Source: an uncultured Collinsella sp. (GTDB lineage: Bacteria; Actinomycetota; Coriobacteriia; Coriobacteriales; Coriobacteriaceae). From it: DNA of 29,973 bases. Numbering within the stretch: the first letter of the stretch is position 1; the number at the start of each line of letters is the position of its first letter. The translations under genes were made by a program, and so were the position numbers. The notes below the pieces were generated by a model. That model was not told where the DNA came from, searched no databases, and saw only the letters and a list, made by a program, of their open reading frames with translations. The stretch spans positions 1-29,973 of the forward strand of contig CABUUK010000025.1 of NCBI GenBank assembly GCA_902494765.1, written 5' to 3'. Below, one piece after another: positions 7,408 to 15,908 of this stretch.

Positions 7408-9375
7408 CTAGCGCAGGGAGCGCAGGCCGCCGGCATCCTTGTCGAGCACCGTAAAGCGCACGGCATCTAGGTGCTCCAAGATGCTGATGGCGCGTTTGCG
7501 CGACACACCCAGGGCCTCGCGCAGCACGCTCGTGGTGGCAGCGCCGCCGGCTGCCTCTATGGCGGCGGCGACAAGCTCACGCGCATGGGACTCGGCGGCA
7601 GCGGACAGGGCAACGTCGCGCTCGACCTTAACGATCGAGCGGTTGAGCGAAAGCTCGCGCAGGGCACGCGTCATGGTGTCGCGACCGAGCTGCAGCTGTT
7701 CGCCCACCTCGGGAAGCGCCGGTGCATCCAGGCCAGCCTCGTCAAGCAGCGCGACGATGCGCTCGCAAGCCTCTCGCACCACGCGTGCCGCCGCGGCGGC
7801 CGAATGCGGATCGAATACCTCGGCGCCCTCGGCGGCGCACACGCCACGGGAGCAGCCCTCGGCAATCAGGGCCGCGGCAACGCCTTCATCAGCGGCAGGC
7901 CACGCAGCATGGGCAACGGCGCCAGGCGTAAAGCCCGTTTCCTTGGGAGCCGCCGCGTGCATGGCTGACAGGGTCGCCGCCAGTGAATCCATCGCAGCGT
8001 CGAGCAGGGCGGCATTCACATACAGCGCATCGCCCGAGCCGGCAAGCTCGTATACAGCACCTCGCGCCACCAACTCTTTCAGCGCGGCATCGGCCCCACC
8101 GGAAACAAGATCCAGCGCCGCGGCAACGTCGGCAGCCACGACCGGCAACGTCTGCAGCGCCAACCACGCCTCAACACCAGCAACGGCATTGCCGGCCTCA
8201 AGTGCCGCAAGCAGTGCGCGCTCCCCCGCCGAAAGCTCGCGCGAGCGACGGCAGCGCGAAAGCAGCACACGTCCGCCGCCAATAAGCATAACGGGCGAAT
8301 ACGACAGCACCACGGCATGGTCGCCGGCGCGCAGCGGCAGCGGTTCCTCCAAGCGTACCTGCACCACTCGTGTCTCGCCCACCGCCATGGGGGCCTCGCC
8401 CTCCATGAACATGATGCGACCGACAACCTCGGCTGTGCCTGCCATCACGTGCACACGCGCACCCGACTCGAGCACACGCGGCTTGGCTCCCTCGCGACCC
8501 AAGTAAGTGAACGTCATCATAAAGCGCAACGTCTGACCAAAGCGGTCCGCCACGCCCAGCATCTCGCCACGGTCAAGCGCCGCGACACCGTCACCAACCA
8601 GGTTGAGCGCCACGCGTTGCCCAGGCAGCGCGCGCGGCGTATCGCCATGCACCTGAATCCCGCGGACACGGCAGACCGTACGCGACGGCAGCGCGACGAG
8701 CTCATCCCCCACCGCGACGGGCGCATCGTGCAACGTACCCGTCACCACGGTACCGGCGCCCTTGATCGTAAAGCAGCGGTCGATGGGCAGTCGCGGTGCG
8801 GCATCGGTGAGCTCGGCACGGGCACGGCAGGCGCCCCAGCAAGCGGCAACCTGCTCGTCGAGCGCAGCCAGCAGGTCATCGATTCCCGCGCCGGTCTTGG
8901 ACGACACAGGCACGATCGGCGCGTCGGCAAACACGGTATCCGAAAGAAAATCGTCCACGTCGAGCTCGGCCAGCTCAATCATTTCACTATCGGCCAAGTC
9001 GCACATCGTCAGCGCGACCACCATATGCGTAACGCCCAACAGCTCCAGCACATGCACGTGCTCGCGGGTCTGCGGCATTACGCCCTCGACGGCCGAAACC
9101 ACCAGCACGCCCACGTCGATACCCGTGGCGCCCTGCACCATGGCGCGCAAGTAATGCGCGTGGCCCGGCACGTCGACCAGGCCAACGATCTTGCCGCTCG
9201 GCAGCGCCAGCTCGCCAAAGCCCAGCTCCACGGTCATACCGCGACGGCGCTCAACCTCCAGACGGTCGGGATTCTTGCCGGTCAGTGCCTCGATCAGTGC
9301 CGACTTACCGTGGTCGACGTGGCCCGCCGTGCCAACGATAACGGGACACTCCACCAGCGCCTGAACCTCACTCAT
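7408..9375 (-). CDS. selB: Selenocysteine-specific elongation factor SelB
   Basis: SelB is the GTPase that carries Sec-tRNA to the ribosome and binds the SECIS hairpin of the mRNA through its C-terminal winged-helix domains. At 655 residues it is slightly longer than the E. coli protein (614). The G1 loop GTAGHVDHGKS is near residues 15-25, the switch region RRRGMTVELGFGEL near 43-56, and G3 DVPGH near 68-72. The G4 position reads TMCD instead of the usual N/TKxD, which is odd because the lysine normally stacks on guanine. The C-terminal region with winged-helix character ends in FTVLDKDAGGLRSLR. The start overlaps the selA stop by four bases (ATGA), indicating translational coupling, and tRNA-Sec follows directly. 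Confidence 0.95.
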   Translation of the reverse strand: MSEVQALVECPVIVGTAGHVDHGKSALIEALTGKNPDRLEVERRRGMTVELGFGELALPSGKIVGLVDVPGHAHYLRAMVQGATGIDVGVLVVSAVEGVMPQTREHVHVLELLGVTHMVVALTMCDLADSEMIELAELDVDDFLSDTVFADAPIVPVSSKTGAGIDDLLAALDEQVAACWGACRARAELTDAAPRLPIDRCFTIKGAGTVVTGTLHDAPVAVGDELVALPSRTVCRVRGIQVHGDTPRALPGQRVALNLVGDGVAALDRGEMLGVADRFGQTLRFMMTFTYLGREGAKPRVLESGARVHVMAGTAEVVGRIMFMEGEAPMAVGETRVVQVRLEEPLPLRAGDHAVVLSYSPVMLIGGGRVLLSRCRRSRELSAGERALLAALEAGNAVAGVEAWLALQTLPVVAADVAAALDLVSGGADAALKELVARGAVYELAGSGDALYVNAALLDAAMDSLAATLSAMHAAAPKETGFTPGAVAHAAWPAADEGVAAALIAEGCSRGVCAAEGAEVFDPHSAAAAARVVREACERIVALLDEAGLDAPALPEVGEQLQLGRDTMTRALRELSLNRSIVKVERDVALSAAAESHARELVAAAIEAAGGAATTSVLREALGVSRKRAISILEHLDAVRFTVLDKDAGGLRSLR

Positions 9376-10829
9376 CGAGCAATCGCCTTCTCAACGCATG
9401 CGGCAAGCGTCGATGCCGCCGTCTCGATATCGCGGTCGCCCACAAGCGTACGGACGTCAAACAAAATGCGATCGTGCGAAGTTCGCGTGACGACCGGCGT
9501 GTCGAAGTCCTGGACAAGCGAGCGCTTGAGCGCGTCGACGGACAGGCGCCCGTCGACCGGGTAGACGGCCACGCACATCGTGGGCAGCTCCACGGTAGGC
9601 AGCGAGCCGCCACCGGGGGTCGACGATTCCTCGACGATCTCCACCTGCACGGCGCACGGGCAGCCAGCCTTATCGAGCCCGGCGACCATACGATCGCGCA
9701 GCTTGCGGGCACGTCGCTCCAAATGGGCCTGCGGTAGCGTAAGCATGCTGAGCACCGGAATATCGCGATGGGCAACATCGGCGCCGTCCATGTAGATACG
9801 CAGCGTGGCCTCGAGCGCCGACAGAGCTAGTTTGCCCGGGCGCAGGGCGCGCATAAGCGGATGTGACCCACAGGCCTGGACCAAATTGCGACGACCCATG
9901 ATAATGCCCGCCTGTGCGGCACCGAGAAGCTTATCGCCCGAGCACGACACCAGATCGAGCCCTGCCGAAACCGAAGCCGGCGTGGTTTCCTCGCCGCCGC
10001 GCACCAGGATGTCATCGGGCAAAAGCGCGCCCGACCCCTGGTCCTCGTAGAACAGCAGGCCATGCTTGTGAGCAAGCGCCGCAAGCTCCCGAGAACCCAC
10101 CTCCTCGTGGAAACCCTCGATACGATAGTTGGAAGGATGGACCTTGAGGATCATCGCCGTATCGGGCGTGATGGCGCGCTCGTAGTCGCTCAAATGCGTG
10201 CGGTTGGTGGCCCCGACCTCAACGAGCTTGGCACCCGAGGCCTCCATAACATCGGGGATGCGGAAGCTGCCGCCAATCTCGACAAGCTCGCCGCGGCTGA
10301 CGATGACCTCCTTGCCCGCGGCATGGGTTGCCAACACCAACAGCACGGCGGCCGCGTTATTGTTGACGACCAGCGCATCCTCGGCACCGGTAAGCGAGCG
10401 GATGAGTTGCGCGGCATGCTCTTTGCGCGACCCGCGCGAGCAGGTGTCCACGCTGTACTCGAGCGTGCTGTAGCCGCGTGCGACCTCGGCCACGGCCTTG
10501 GCGGCCGACTCCGCGAGCGGGGCTCGACCCAGATTTGTATGGATAACAACACCCGTGGCGTTGACGGCGGGACGCAGGCTCGGCAGCGCGGAGCGATGCG
10601 CACGCCACTCGATAGCCGATGCCAGCTCGCGCTTAGAGCGCGGGGCGGCACCGGCGCGAATGGCGGCGCGCTCCTCGTCGAGCTCGGCCGTGACGGCGGC
10701 ATGCACCACCGCGTCGCAGGTCTCCCCCACCGCCTTCACCACCGGCCACTCGGCAAGCAGCTCGTTGACGGAAGGGATGGCGCGCAGGCGTGCGCGCACC
10801 TCATCGGACATGTTCTGGCTATCGCTCAT
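9372..10829 (-). CDS. selA: L-seryl-tRNA(Sec) selenium transferase
   Basis: SelA is the PLP enzyme that converts seryl-tRNA(Sec) to selenocysteyl-tRNA(Sec) using selenophosphate. The 485-residue length is close to that of E. coli SelA (463). The PLP lysine lies in SCSGDKLLGAAQAGII at about K300, and the N-terminal tRNA-binding region (IPSVNELLAEWP) and NTNLGRAPL segment are both present. The ATG at 10829 has GAAAGG six bases upstream; a second ATG six codons later is possible. The stop overlaps the start of selB. A 52-base gap separates it from the molybdopterin oxidoreductase upstream, close enough for one transcript. Selenophosphate synthetase (selD) is not in the window. Confidence 0.95.
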   Translation of the reverse strand: MSDSQNMSDEVRARLRAIPSVNELLAEWPVVKAVGETCDAVVHAAVTAELDEERAAIRAGAAPRSKRELASAIEWRAHRSALPSLRPAVNATGVVIHTNLGRAPLAESAAKAVAEVARGYSTLEYSVDTCSRGSRKEHAAQLIRSLTGAEDALVVNNNAAAVLLVLATHAAGKEVIVSRGELVEIGGSFRIPDVMEASGAKLVEVGATNRTHLSDYERAITPDTAMILKVHPSNYRIEGFHEEVGSRELAALAHKHGLLFYEDQGSGALLPDDILVRGGEETTPASVSAGLDLVSCSGDKLLGAAQAGIIMGRRNLVQACGSHPLMRALRPGKLALSALEATLRIYMDGADVAHRDIPVLSMLTLPQAHLERRARKLRDRMVAGLDKAGCPCAVQVEIVEESSTPGGGSLPTVELPTMCVAVYPVDGRLSVDALKRSLVQDFDTPVVTRTSHDRILFDVRTLVGDRDIETAASTLAACVEKAIAR

Positions 10830-10881
10830 GTGCGGCCTTTCAAAAGAAACGTGGATCAGTCAAATACATCAGCTGAGTCAA

Positions 10882-12999
10882 TTACTCGTCATTATCCCCG
10901 CGCGCGACAATCTTTTCCAAGCGAACGGCGTTTTCCTGGGTGAGCGCGGCACCCGTCAACGGGTCCCAACGCAGCGGTGTGTGGTCGAGCGGCCCGACGC
11001 CCAGGGCCTGAGCGCCACCGGCATCGGCGTCAAACGTACGCCCACCGGGGGCGGCCGAGGTGAAGATGCACGCCGGATGCAGATACGGCGTCGTCTCCAC
11101 GCGCACGCGGTCGCGGCCCATATCGCTCACGAGTTCGACGATCTCGCCGTCGGCAATACCCATGCGAGCGGCGGCATCGGCATTCATCTGCACGGCATCC
11201 AGGTCCGACCCAGCCTCGGCGGCACCTTGGGCCGCGAGCCTGCGCGAGGTATGCGACTCAAAGGGTCGATTGCCGCTAATGAGGCGAAACATCCCCGGGC
11301 CAGGCTCCACCATGGGAGCGATCCAGTTGGGTACACGACCCAGGCTGGCTCGTTCCCATACGTCACTTGCCAGCGCAATTTTGCCGCCACCCAAGGGAAT
11401 CGCCGGCTCGCCCGTACGCGACGGAAACGAAACACCCGTGTCGGCCCAGCCGCGCTCCTTGAGCTCGTCCAGATCAATCCCAAAAGGCTCCACCCGGGCA
11501 GCTGCCAGATCATCAGACGTGAACCGAAAGTACTCGCCCACGCCACACGCCTGCGCCAGACCGGCAAAAATCTCCCGACCGGGACGTGTGTCGTCATGCT
11601 GCACAGGCAGCACGGCGTTGCGGTAGAACACGCGCGAATCGTTGACACCCACGACCGTGCCCACGCCGCGGTCGGCCTCCAGATACGTCACATCGGGCAG
11701 CACAAAGTCAGAAGCACGCGCCGTCTCGGACCAGCGAATATCTATTGTCACGAGCAAGTCGAGCTGCTGCAAAATACCCAACCAAGCCTGTGCATTGCCG
11801 TATCCCGCACCGGGGTTACTGGCATAAACGATGAGTCCACGCAAATCGCCGGCAAGAATCGACTGGCCGATGGTCGTGCACAGGCCGCGCACCGGATCGA
11901 CCAGTGGATAGCGCTCGGACCCCAGCTTGGACCCACACGGCATCGACGGCGTCGCGAAACGCGCAGGGTCCAAATCGCCCAACACAAGCGGCGTGGGCGG
12001 ATTGAGCGCGCCGCCCGTATGCCCGATGCAGCCCAGCAGCACATCGACCAAGCAGATAGCGCGCGCGGTCTGGGTGCTATTGGCATACGCGATACCGATG
12101 CCACCATGAAAGCCCGCATCCACCACGGCGGCAGGCGCGGCGGCAGCCAGATCGCGCGCCGTCGCGACAATCTCTGCGGCCGGCACGTCGCACATCGACT
12201 CCGCCCACTCGGGCGTCCAAGCACGGGCCGCCTGCGCCAACTCGTCAAAGCCTGTGGTGTAGCGGTCCACGAACTCGTGATCGTACAGGTCCTCGGCAAT
12301 CAAGACGTGGACAATACCCAACAGCAGCGCCAAGTCGCAGCCCGGGCGCACGCGCAGCCAGCGATCGGCAATAGCAGCCGAGCCGCTGCGCCGAGGGTCG
12401 ACCACGATGATTTTCGCCCCACGCCGGCGCGCATCGTTGAGCGCATCAACGGCCCCCATCGTTGACGAATCGACAATGGATCGCCCCAAATACATGATGC
12501 AGTCGGTATGCGCAAGGTCGGAGGCGGGACTATAACCCAGGCTATGTTCCCAACCGGTAAGTCGGCTTACCTCGCAGGCACCGTCGGCACCGTACACGTT
12601 GGGCGAACCCAGCGCATGCATAAAGCGATACGCCCAGTACCGGTCGAACGAGGGCACGCCGAGCGTCATGCCCAGTGCACGAGGCCCGCACTCGTCAACA
12701 ATCCCCAAAAGACGCTCGGCAATCTGCGCGAACGCCTCGTCCCAGGTAATCGCATCGAACCCCGAGCCATCCCGGCGGCGTCGCATGGGGTGCACAATGC
12801 GGTCACGCTCGTCAAACGGCATTGCCAGGCGATGCCGTCCGCGGGCGCACAGGGCACGCGCCGCGCACGGATGCCCCGGCACCGGCAACTCGGCCACCAC
12901 ACGTCCATCCTCAACATGGGCCGCAAAGGCGCAATCGGCATAGCATCCCCCGCATGTCGTCACCACGGAGCGACCGTCATGCATAGTTCTCGATGCCAT
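10882..12999 (-). CDS. Molybdopterin oxidoreductase, formate dehydrogenase-like, cysteine type
   Basis: A 705-residue member of the DMSO reductase family (bis-MGD enzymes). A 4Fe-4S cluster is formed by C16, C19, C23 and C51, followed by ARG where an electron-relay Lys or Arg is expected. The predicted molybdenum ligand is C142 in GADGACEVSR, so this enzyme uses cysteine and needs no selenium. Later segments such as FVLPDVTYLEADRGVGT and the C-terminal molydopterin-dinucleotide-binding domain with RLISGNRPFESHTSRR are typical. No twin-arginine signal is seen, so it is probably cytoplasmic. The start at 12999 has GGAAGGA nine bases upstream. It lies between focA and selA. I cannot name the substrate; formate dehydrogenase-like or another oxyanion or thio compound reductase are possible. 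Confidence 0.8.
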   Translation of the reverse strand: MASRTMHDGRSVVTTCGGCYADCAFAAHVEDGRVVAELPVPGHPCAARALCARGRHRLAMPFDERDRIVHPMRRRRDGSGFDAITWDEAFAQIAERLLGIVDECGPRALGMTLGVPSFDRYWAYRFMHALGSPNVYGADGACEVSRLTGWEHSLGYSPASDLAHTDCIMYLGRSIVDSSTMGAVDALNDARRRGAKIIVVDPRRSGSAAIADRWLRVRPGCDLALLLGIVHVLIAEDLYDHEFVDRYTTGFDELAQAARAWTPEWAESMCDVPAAEIVATARDLAAAAPAAVVDAGFHGGIGIAYANSTQTARAICLVDVLLGCIGHTGGALNPPTPLVLGDLDPARFATPSMPCGSKLGSERYPLVDPVRGLCTTIGQSILAGDLRGLIVYASNPGAGYGNAQAWLGILQQLDLLVTIDIRWSETARASDFVLPDVTYLEADRGVGTVVGVNDSRVFYRNAVLPVQHDDTRPGREIFAGLAQACGVGEYFRFTSDDLAAARVEPFGIDLDELKERGWADTGVSFPSRTGEPAIPLGGGKIALASDVWERASLGRVPNWIAPMVEPGPGMFRLISGNRPFESHTSRRLAAQGAAEAGSDLDAVQMNADAAARMGIADGEIVELVSDMGRDRVRVETTPYLHPACIFTSAAPGGRTFDADAGGAQALGVGPLDHTPLRWDPLTGAALTQENAVRLEKIVARGDNDE

Positions 13000-13107
13000 C
13001 TCGATTATTCCTTCCAGCTCAGGGGTTCAGGCCCCACCGCACCACAGCTCTGCCGCCAGCTGCCGCGACGCAAAGCCCGCAGCATCTACCGCAGCAAGAC
13101 ACGAAGA

Positions 13108-13139
13108 GCCTCCCAAAAGGCAAACGCCCCTCGGGAGGC
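13108..13139 (-). terminator. Hairpin at the end of the hyf-focA block
   Basis: A stem GCCTCCC/GGGAGGC (13108-13114 with 13133-13139) encloses an internal loop and a second small stem GGC/GCC. It lies 20 bases past the focA stop and before the next gene. On the minus strand it is followed by TCTTCG and lacks a strong T-tract, so it may be a weak terminator allowing some read-through into the oxidoreductase and sel genes. The rest of the 160-base gap shows nothing else. Confidence 0.55.
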
Positions 13140-13159
13140 CCGTACGTCATTCCGGCTTA

Positions 13160-13999
13160 TTACGCCTCGGACTTCTTGGCGTAGACAAACCAGTAGCCGA
13201 GCGCGACCAGAACCGCGCCGCCCACGATGTTGCCCAGCGTGGCGGCGGACAGGTTAAACGCAATGCCCGCAGCGTTGAGCGCATCGGCGCCGGCGACGTC
13301 GGCACCGTAACCGCATGCATGCATCACGGCGCCCATAGGCAAAAAGTACATGTTGGCGACGCAGTGCTCAAAACCGCAGGCCACAAAGGCAGCGATGGGC
13401 AGCAAAATGCCCACAACCTTATCGACCACGGTCTTGCCGGCGATACCGATCCACACGGCCAGGCACACAAAGATGTTGCACAGGATGCCGCGGAAGAAGA
13501 TCGTCACCCAGTCGACCGTCACCTTGCCGGCGGCGACGCTCACCATGGAGTTGGCGACCGCCTCGCCGTTGAGCTTATAGATGCCGGCCATGTACACCAA
13601 AAAGACGATGAACAGAGCACCGACAAAATTGCCGACCCACACGACGATCCATGCCTTAAGCATCTGGACCAAGGTGATCTTTTTGCTCTTGAGCGCGCAG
13701 ACCATAAGCGAATTGCCGGTGAACAGCTCAGCGCCGCACACCAGCACCAGCACCAGGCCCAGGCAAAAGCACAGGCCGCCCACGACGCGCTGGGCACCCC
13801 AGCCCAGCGTGCTGTCGCTCAAAAACACCGTAAAGAACAGGCCGCCGAAGGCGATAAACGCGCCGGCGAACATTGCCAACAGAAAGGCCTTAGCGACCGG
13901 CAGGTTAGCCTTGGTCACGCCGGCGGCCTCGGTCTTGGCCTCGATCGCGGCGGGCGCCAGGCAATCGGGAGCGGAATATTCTGCCTTGGAATCTGCCAT
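13160..13999 (-). CDS. focA: Formate/nitrite family channel, FocA type
   Basis: A 279-residue integral membrane protein of the formate-nitrite transporter family, pentameric channels with six helices per subunit. Family landmarks include CGAELFTGNSLMV near the middle, NLVGALF-like NFVGALFIVF, and GFEHCVANMYFLPMG, which closely matches FocA. It probably moves formate into or out of the cell for the adjacent formate dehydrogenase; NirC-like nitrite transport is less likely given the context. The ATG at 13999 was chosen; an alternative TTG at 14032, just after AGGAG overlapping the hycI stop codon, would add 11 residues. It is the last gene of the hydrogenase block before a weak hairpin. Confidence 0.9.
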   Translation of the reverse strand: MADSKAEYSAPDCLAPAAIEAKTEAAGVTKANLPVAKAFLLAMFAGAFIAFGGLFFTVFLSDSTLGWGAQRVVGGLCFCLGLVLVLVCGAELFTGNSLMVCALKSKKITLVQMLKAWIVVWVGNFVGALFIVFLVYMAGIYKLNGEAVANSMVSVAAGKVTVDWVTIFFRGILCNIFVCLAVWIGIAGKTVVDKVVGILLPIAAFVACGFEHCVANMYFLPMGAVMHACGYGADVAGADALNAAGIAFNLSAATLGNIVGGAVLVALGYWFVYAKKSEA

Positions 14000-14038
14000 G
14001 TCAATCACTTCTTTCCTAATCAGCAGGGACAAGCGCTC

Positions 14039-14542
14039 CTATAGCTCCTGCCCCAAGCGGACAAAGTGGGAAAAGTCGTTGGCGGCCACGGCGTCATACA
14101 CGGCGTCGACGGCCTCAAAGACCTCCGGGGACATGGGGTTATAGAACTCCGTATCGCCCGGCTGAATCCCTATGAAGACGATATCTTCGCACGATTGCTC
14201 GATTTCTTCGATCAGAATCGACAAGGGAAGCGAATGCGTGGTGAACATCGACTTGCGGGCCACGTCACGTTTGTCGAGCAAGCGGATGGCGCCGACGGGC
14301 AGCGCCATGTCGGCGGCATCGACCAACACCAGGCGCGGCGGACGCTCGCGCTTGACCTCGATGATGTCGTCCTCGGGCGTTTGCCCACCGTCGATGGTGT
14401 ACCAACCGGCGATGGGCGTGTCCTCCATCTTTTTGGAGAGCACGGGGCCGGCGGCATCGTCGGCACGCAGCACGCTTCCCGCCGTGAGCACGATACCCGC
14501 AAACGGGGCGCCGTTCACATGACCATCCACAACGCGACCCAT
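14039..14542 (-). CDS. hycI: Hydrogenase maturation protease, HycI type
   Basis: A 167-residue endopeptidase of the HycI/HyaD family, which removes a C-terminal peptide from the hydrogenase large subunit after nickel insertion. The N-terminal core reads TAGSVLRADDAAGP, where D29 is in the position of the nickel-sensing acid, and later VLVDAADMAL and FIGIQPGDTEFYNPMS match HycI of the formate hydrogenlyase system. Its substrate is expected to be the HyfG protein encoded in the same operon. The ATG overlaps the upstream hycH stop by one base (TAATG), so translation is probably coupled. The length is close to the E. coli protein (156). Confidence 0.9.
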   Translation of the reverse strand: MGRVVDGHVNGAPFAGIVLTAGSVLRADDAAGPVLSKKMEDTPIAGWYTIDGGQTPEDDIIEVKRERPPRLVLVDAADMALPVGAIRLLDKRDVARKSMFTTHSLPLSILIEEIEQSCEDIVFIGIQPGDTEFYNPMSPEVFEAVDAVYDAVAANDFSHFVRLGQEL

Positions 14543-15123
14543 TACTGCAACCTCCCCGTCAGATACACGCCCGACACATCGCGCACGCGCTCAACCAGAT
14601 CGCGAAACTTCATTAAGAACGCGACCTGCTGGGCATGCAGGCCAAAGTCGTCATCGAACACCGAGATGCCGGCCTTGGCAGAACCGCGAAAACCGCGCTC
14701 GTCGAGCAGTGCATCGCAGGCCTCGAGCAGCGACGGCACCGCCGCCTTGTCGAGCTGGCACTCGCCAAAGGAGCGGATGGCCTCAAACTTAGTCCGGGCC
14801 TCCCCCTCCGGCAGCGCGTCGACGAGCGAATAGAACACGTTCACCGGCACCGACAGGCGCGGCTCAAAGCAGTCGAGCACGCCGGTGTGGTGGCCCACGG
14901 CGAGCGTGTAGTACAGCACGTCGCAGGCCTCCTGGGGAACGTCTTCCTCGGTCTCCACAAACTTACGCGTGAGCTCATAGAAGACCACCTGGTCGGGCGC
15001 ATGGCCCAGGCAGGGGTCGGCGACGCCCTCGGCGGCCTCGTCGCTTGCGCGCGAGGCATCGCCAAAAGAGCCGCCGAGCATGCCGGGGCCCGCAAAGTAA
15101 CCAGAGCGGTCCGTGAGCTCCAT
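14542..15123 (-). CDS. hycH: Formate hydrogenlyase assembly protein, HycH/HyfJ family
   Basis: A 193-residue protein whose middle part matches the HycH/HyfJ family, needed for maturation of the formate hydrogenlyase hydrogenase but with an unknown biochemical activity. The family signature is visible as VVFYELTRKFVE near residues 45-56 and YYTLAVGHHTGVLDCF near 70-85. It is longer than the E. coli proteins (about 136): roughly 44 extra residues at the N-terminus rich in Gly, Ala and acidic residues, and a longer C-terminus. Its ATG abuts the hyfI stop codon, and its stop overlaps the hycI start. An internal ATG start (residue 15) cannot be excluded. Confidence 0.85.
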   Translation of the reverse strand: MELTDRSGYFAGPGMLGGSFGDASRASDEAAEGVADPCLGHAPDQVVFYELTRKFVETEEDVPQEACDVLYYTLAVGHHTGVLDCFEPRLSVPVNVFYSLVDALPEGEARTKFEAIRSFGECQLDKAAVPSLLEACDALLDERGFRGSAKAGISVFDDDFGLHAQQVAFLMKFRDLVERVRDVSGVYLTGRLQ

Positions 15124-15906
15124 CTAGCGACCTCCGGCCAGCACCAGATCCTGCAGCGCCGAGTACACCTCGACGCGGCGCGGATCGTCCTGCTTGTCGA
15201 TGAGCAGCGCCATGGCACCGCGGATATCGCCCTTGGGCGCACCCTCGAGCGTATCCATAAACTCGTTGGCCAGGTCGCGGCCGTAACGGTAGCCGCTCAT
15301 GGCGCGAGCCTCGCGCTCGATGGCAACGCGCAGCTTGTACGGCACGCCGGGGTGCAGGATATCGGCCTGCTCGCCGGCGGCCTCCACCGTGGTCTCGGCA
15401 TGGAGCTTTTGGTCCAGCAAGCCAAGTGCCATGGCAAAGCCGTAGATGGTCTGCGCGGGGCTGGGCGGGCAGCCGGGGATGTAGACATCGACCGGCAGAA
15501 TCTTGTCCGTGCCGCCCCAGACGCAGTAGTTGTCGTAGAAGATGCCACCGGTGCAGCCGCACGCGCCATAGGACACCACGATCTTGGGATCGGGTGCGGC
15601 CTCAAAGGCGCGCAGGGCCGGCATGCGCATGGCACGCGTCACGGCGCCGGTGTACAGCAGCACATCGGCGTGACGGGGCGAGGGCACGACCTTGATGCCA
15701 AAACGCTCGACGTCAAAGACGGGCGTGATGGAACCGAAGATCTCGATCTCGCAGCCGTTGCAGCCGCCGCAGTCGACACGGTAGGCGTACACCGAGCGCT
15801 TGATCTTCTTAAGAAGGGTCGCCTTGGCCTTCTCGATGCTCTCGTCGAGCTCGATCTTGGTCGGGCGGTACTGAAGCCGCTCGGGCAAAAGCGTGGGTTC
15901 GGCCAT
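15124..15906 (-). CDS. hyfI: Hydrogenase-4 small subunit, NuoB-like
   Basis: A 260-residue [NiFe] hydrogenase small subunit of the complex I-related group 4 type. It binds one 4Fe-4S cluster next to the nickel site; the four expected cysteines are visible as the pair in CGGCNGCEIE near residues 46-55, the one in GACGCTGG near 111-118, and the one in PGCPPSP near 143-149. There is no signal peptide, as expected for this cytoplasm-facing group. It passes electrons from HyfH to HyfG. Its start lies two bases after the hyfH stop and its stop abuts hycH, so it is part of a tight operon. Confidence 0.95.
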   Translation of the reverse strand: MAEPTLLPERLQYRPTKIELDESIEKAKATLLKKIKRSVYAYRVDCGGCNGCEIEIFGSITPVFDVERFGIKVVPSPRHADVLLYTGAVTRAMRMPALRAFEAAPDPKIVVSYGACGCTGGIFYDNYCVWGGTDKILPVDVYIPGCPPSPAQTIYGFAMALGLLDQKLHAETTVEAAGEQADILHPGVPYKLRVAIEREARAMSGYRYGRDLANEFMDTLEGAPKGDIRGAMALLIDKQDDPRRVEVYSALQDLVLAGGR

Positions 15907-15908
15907 GG

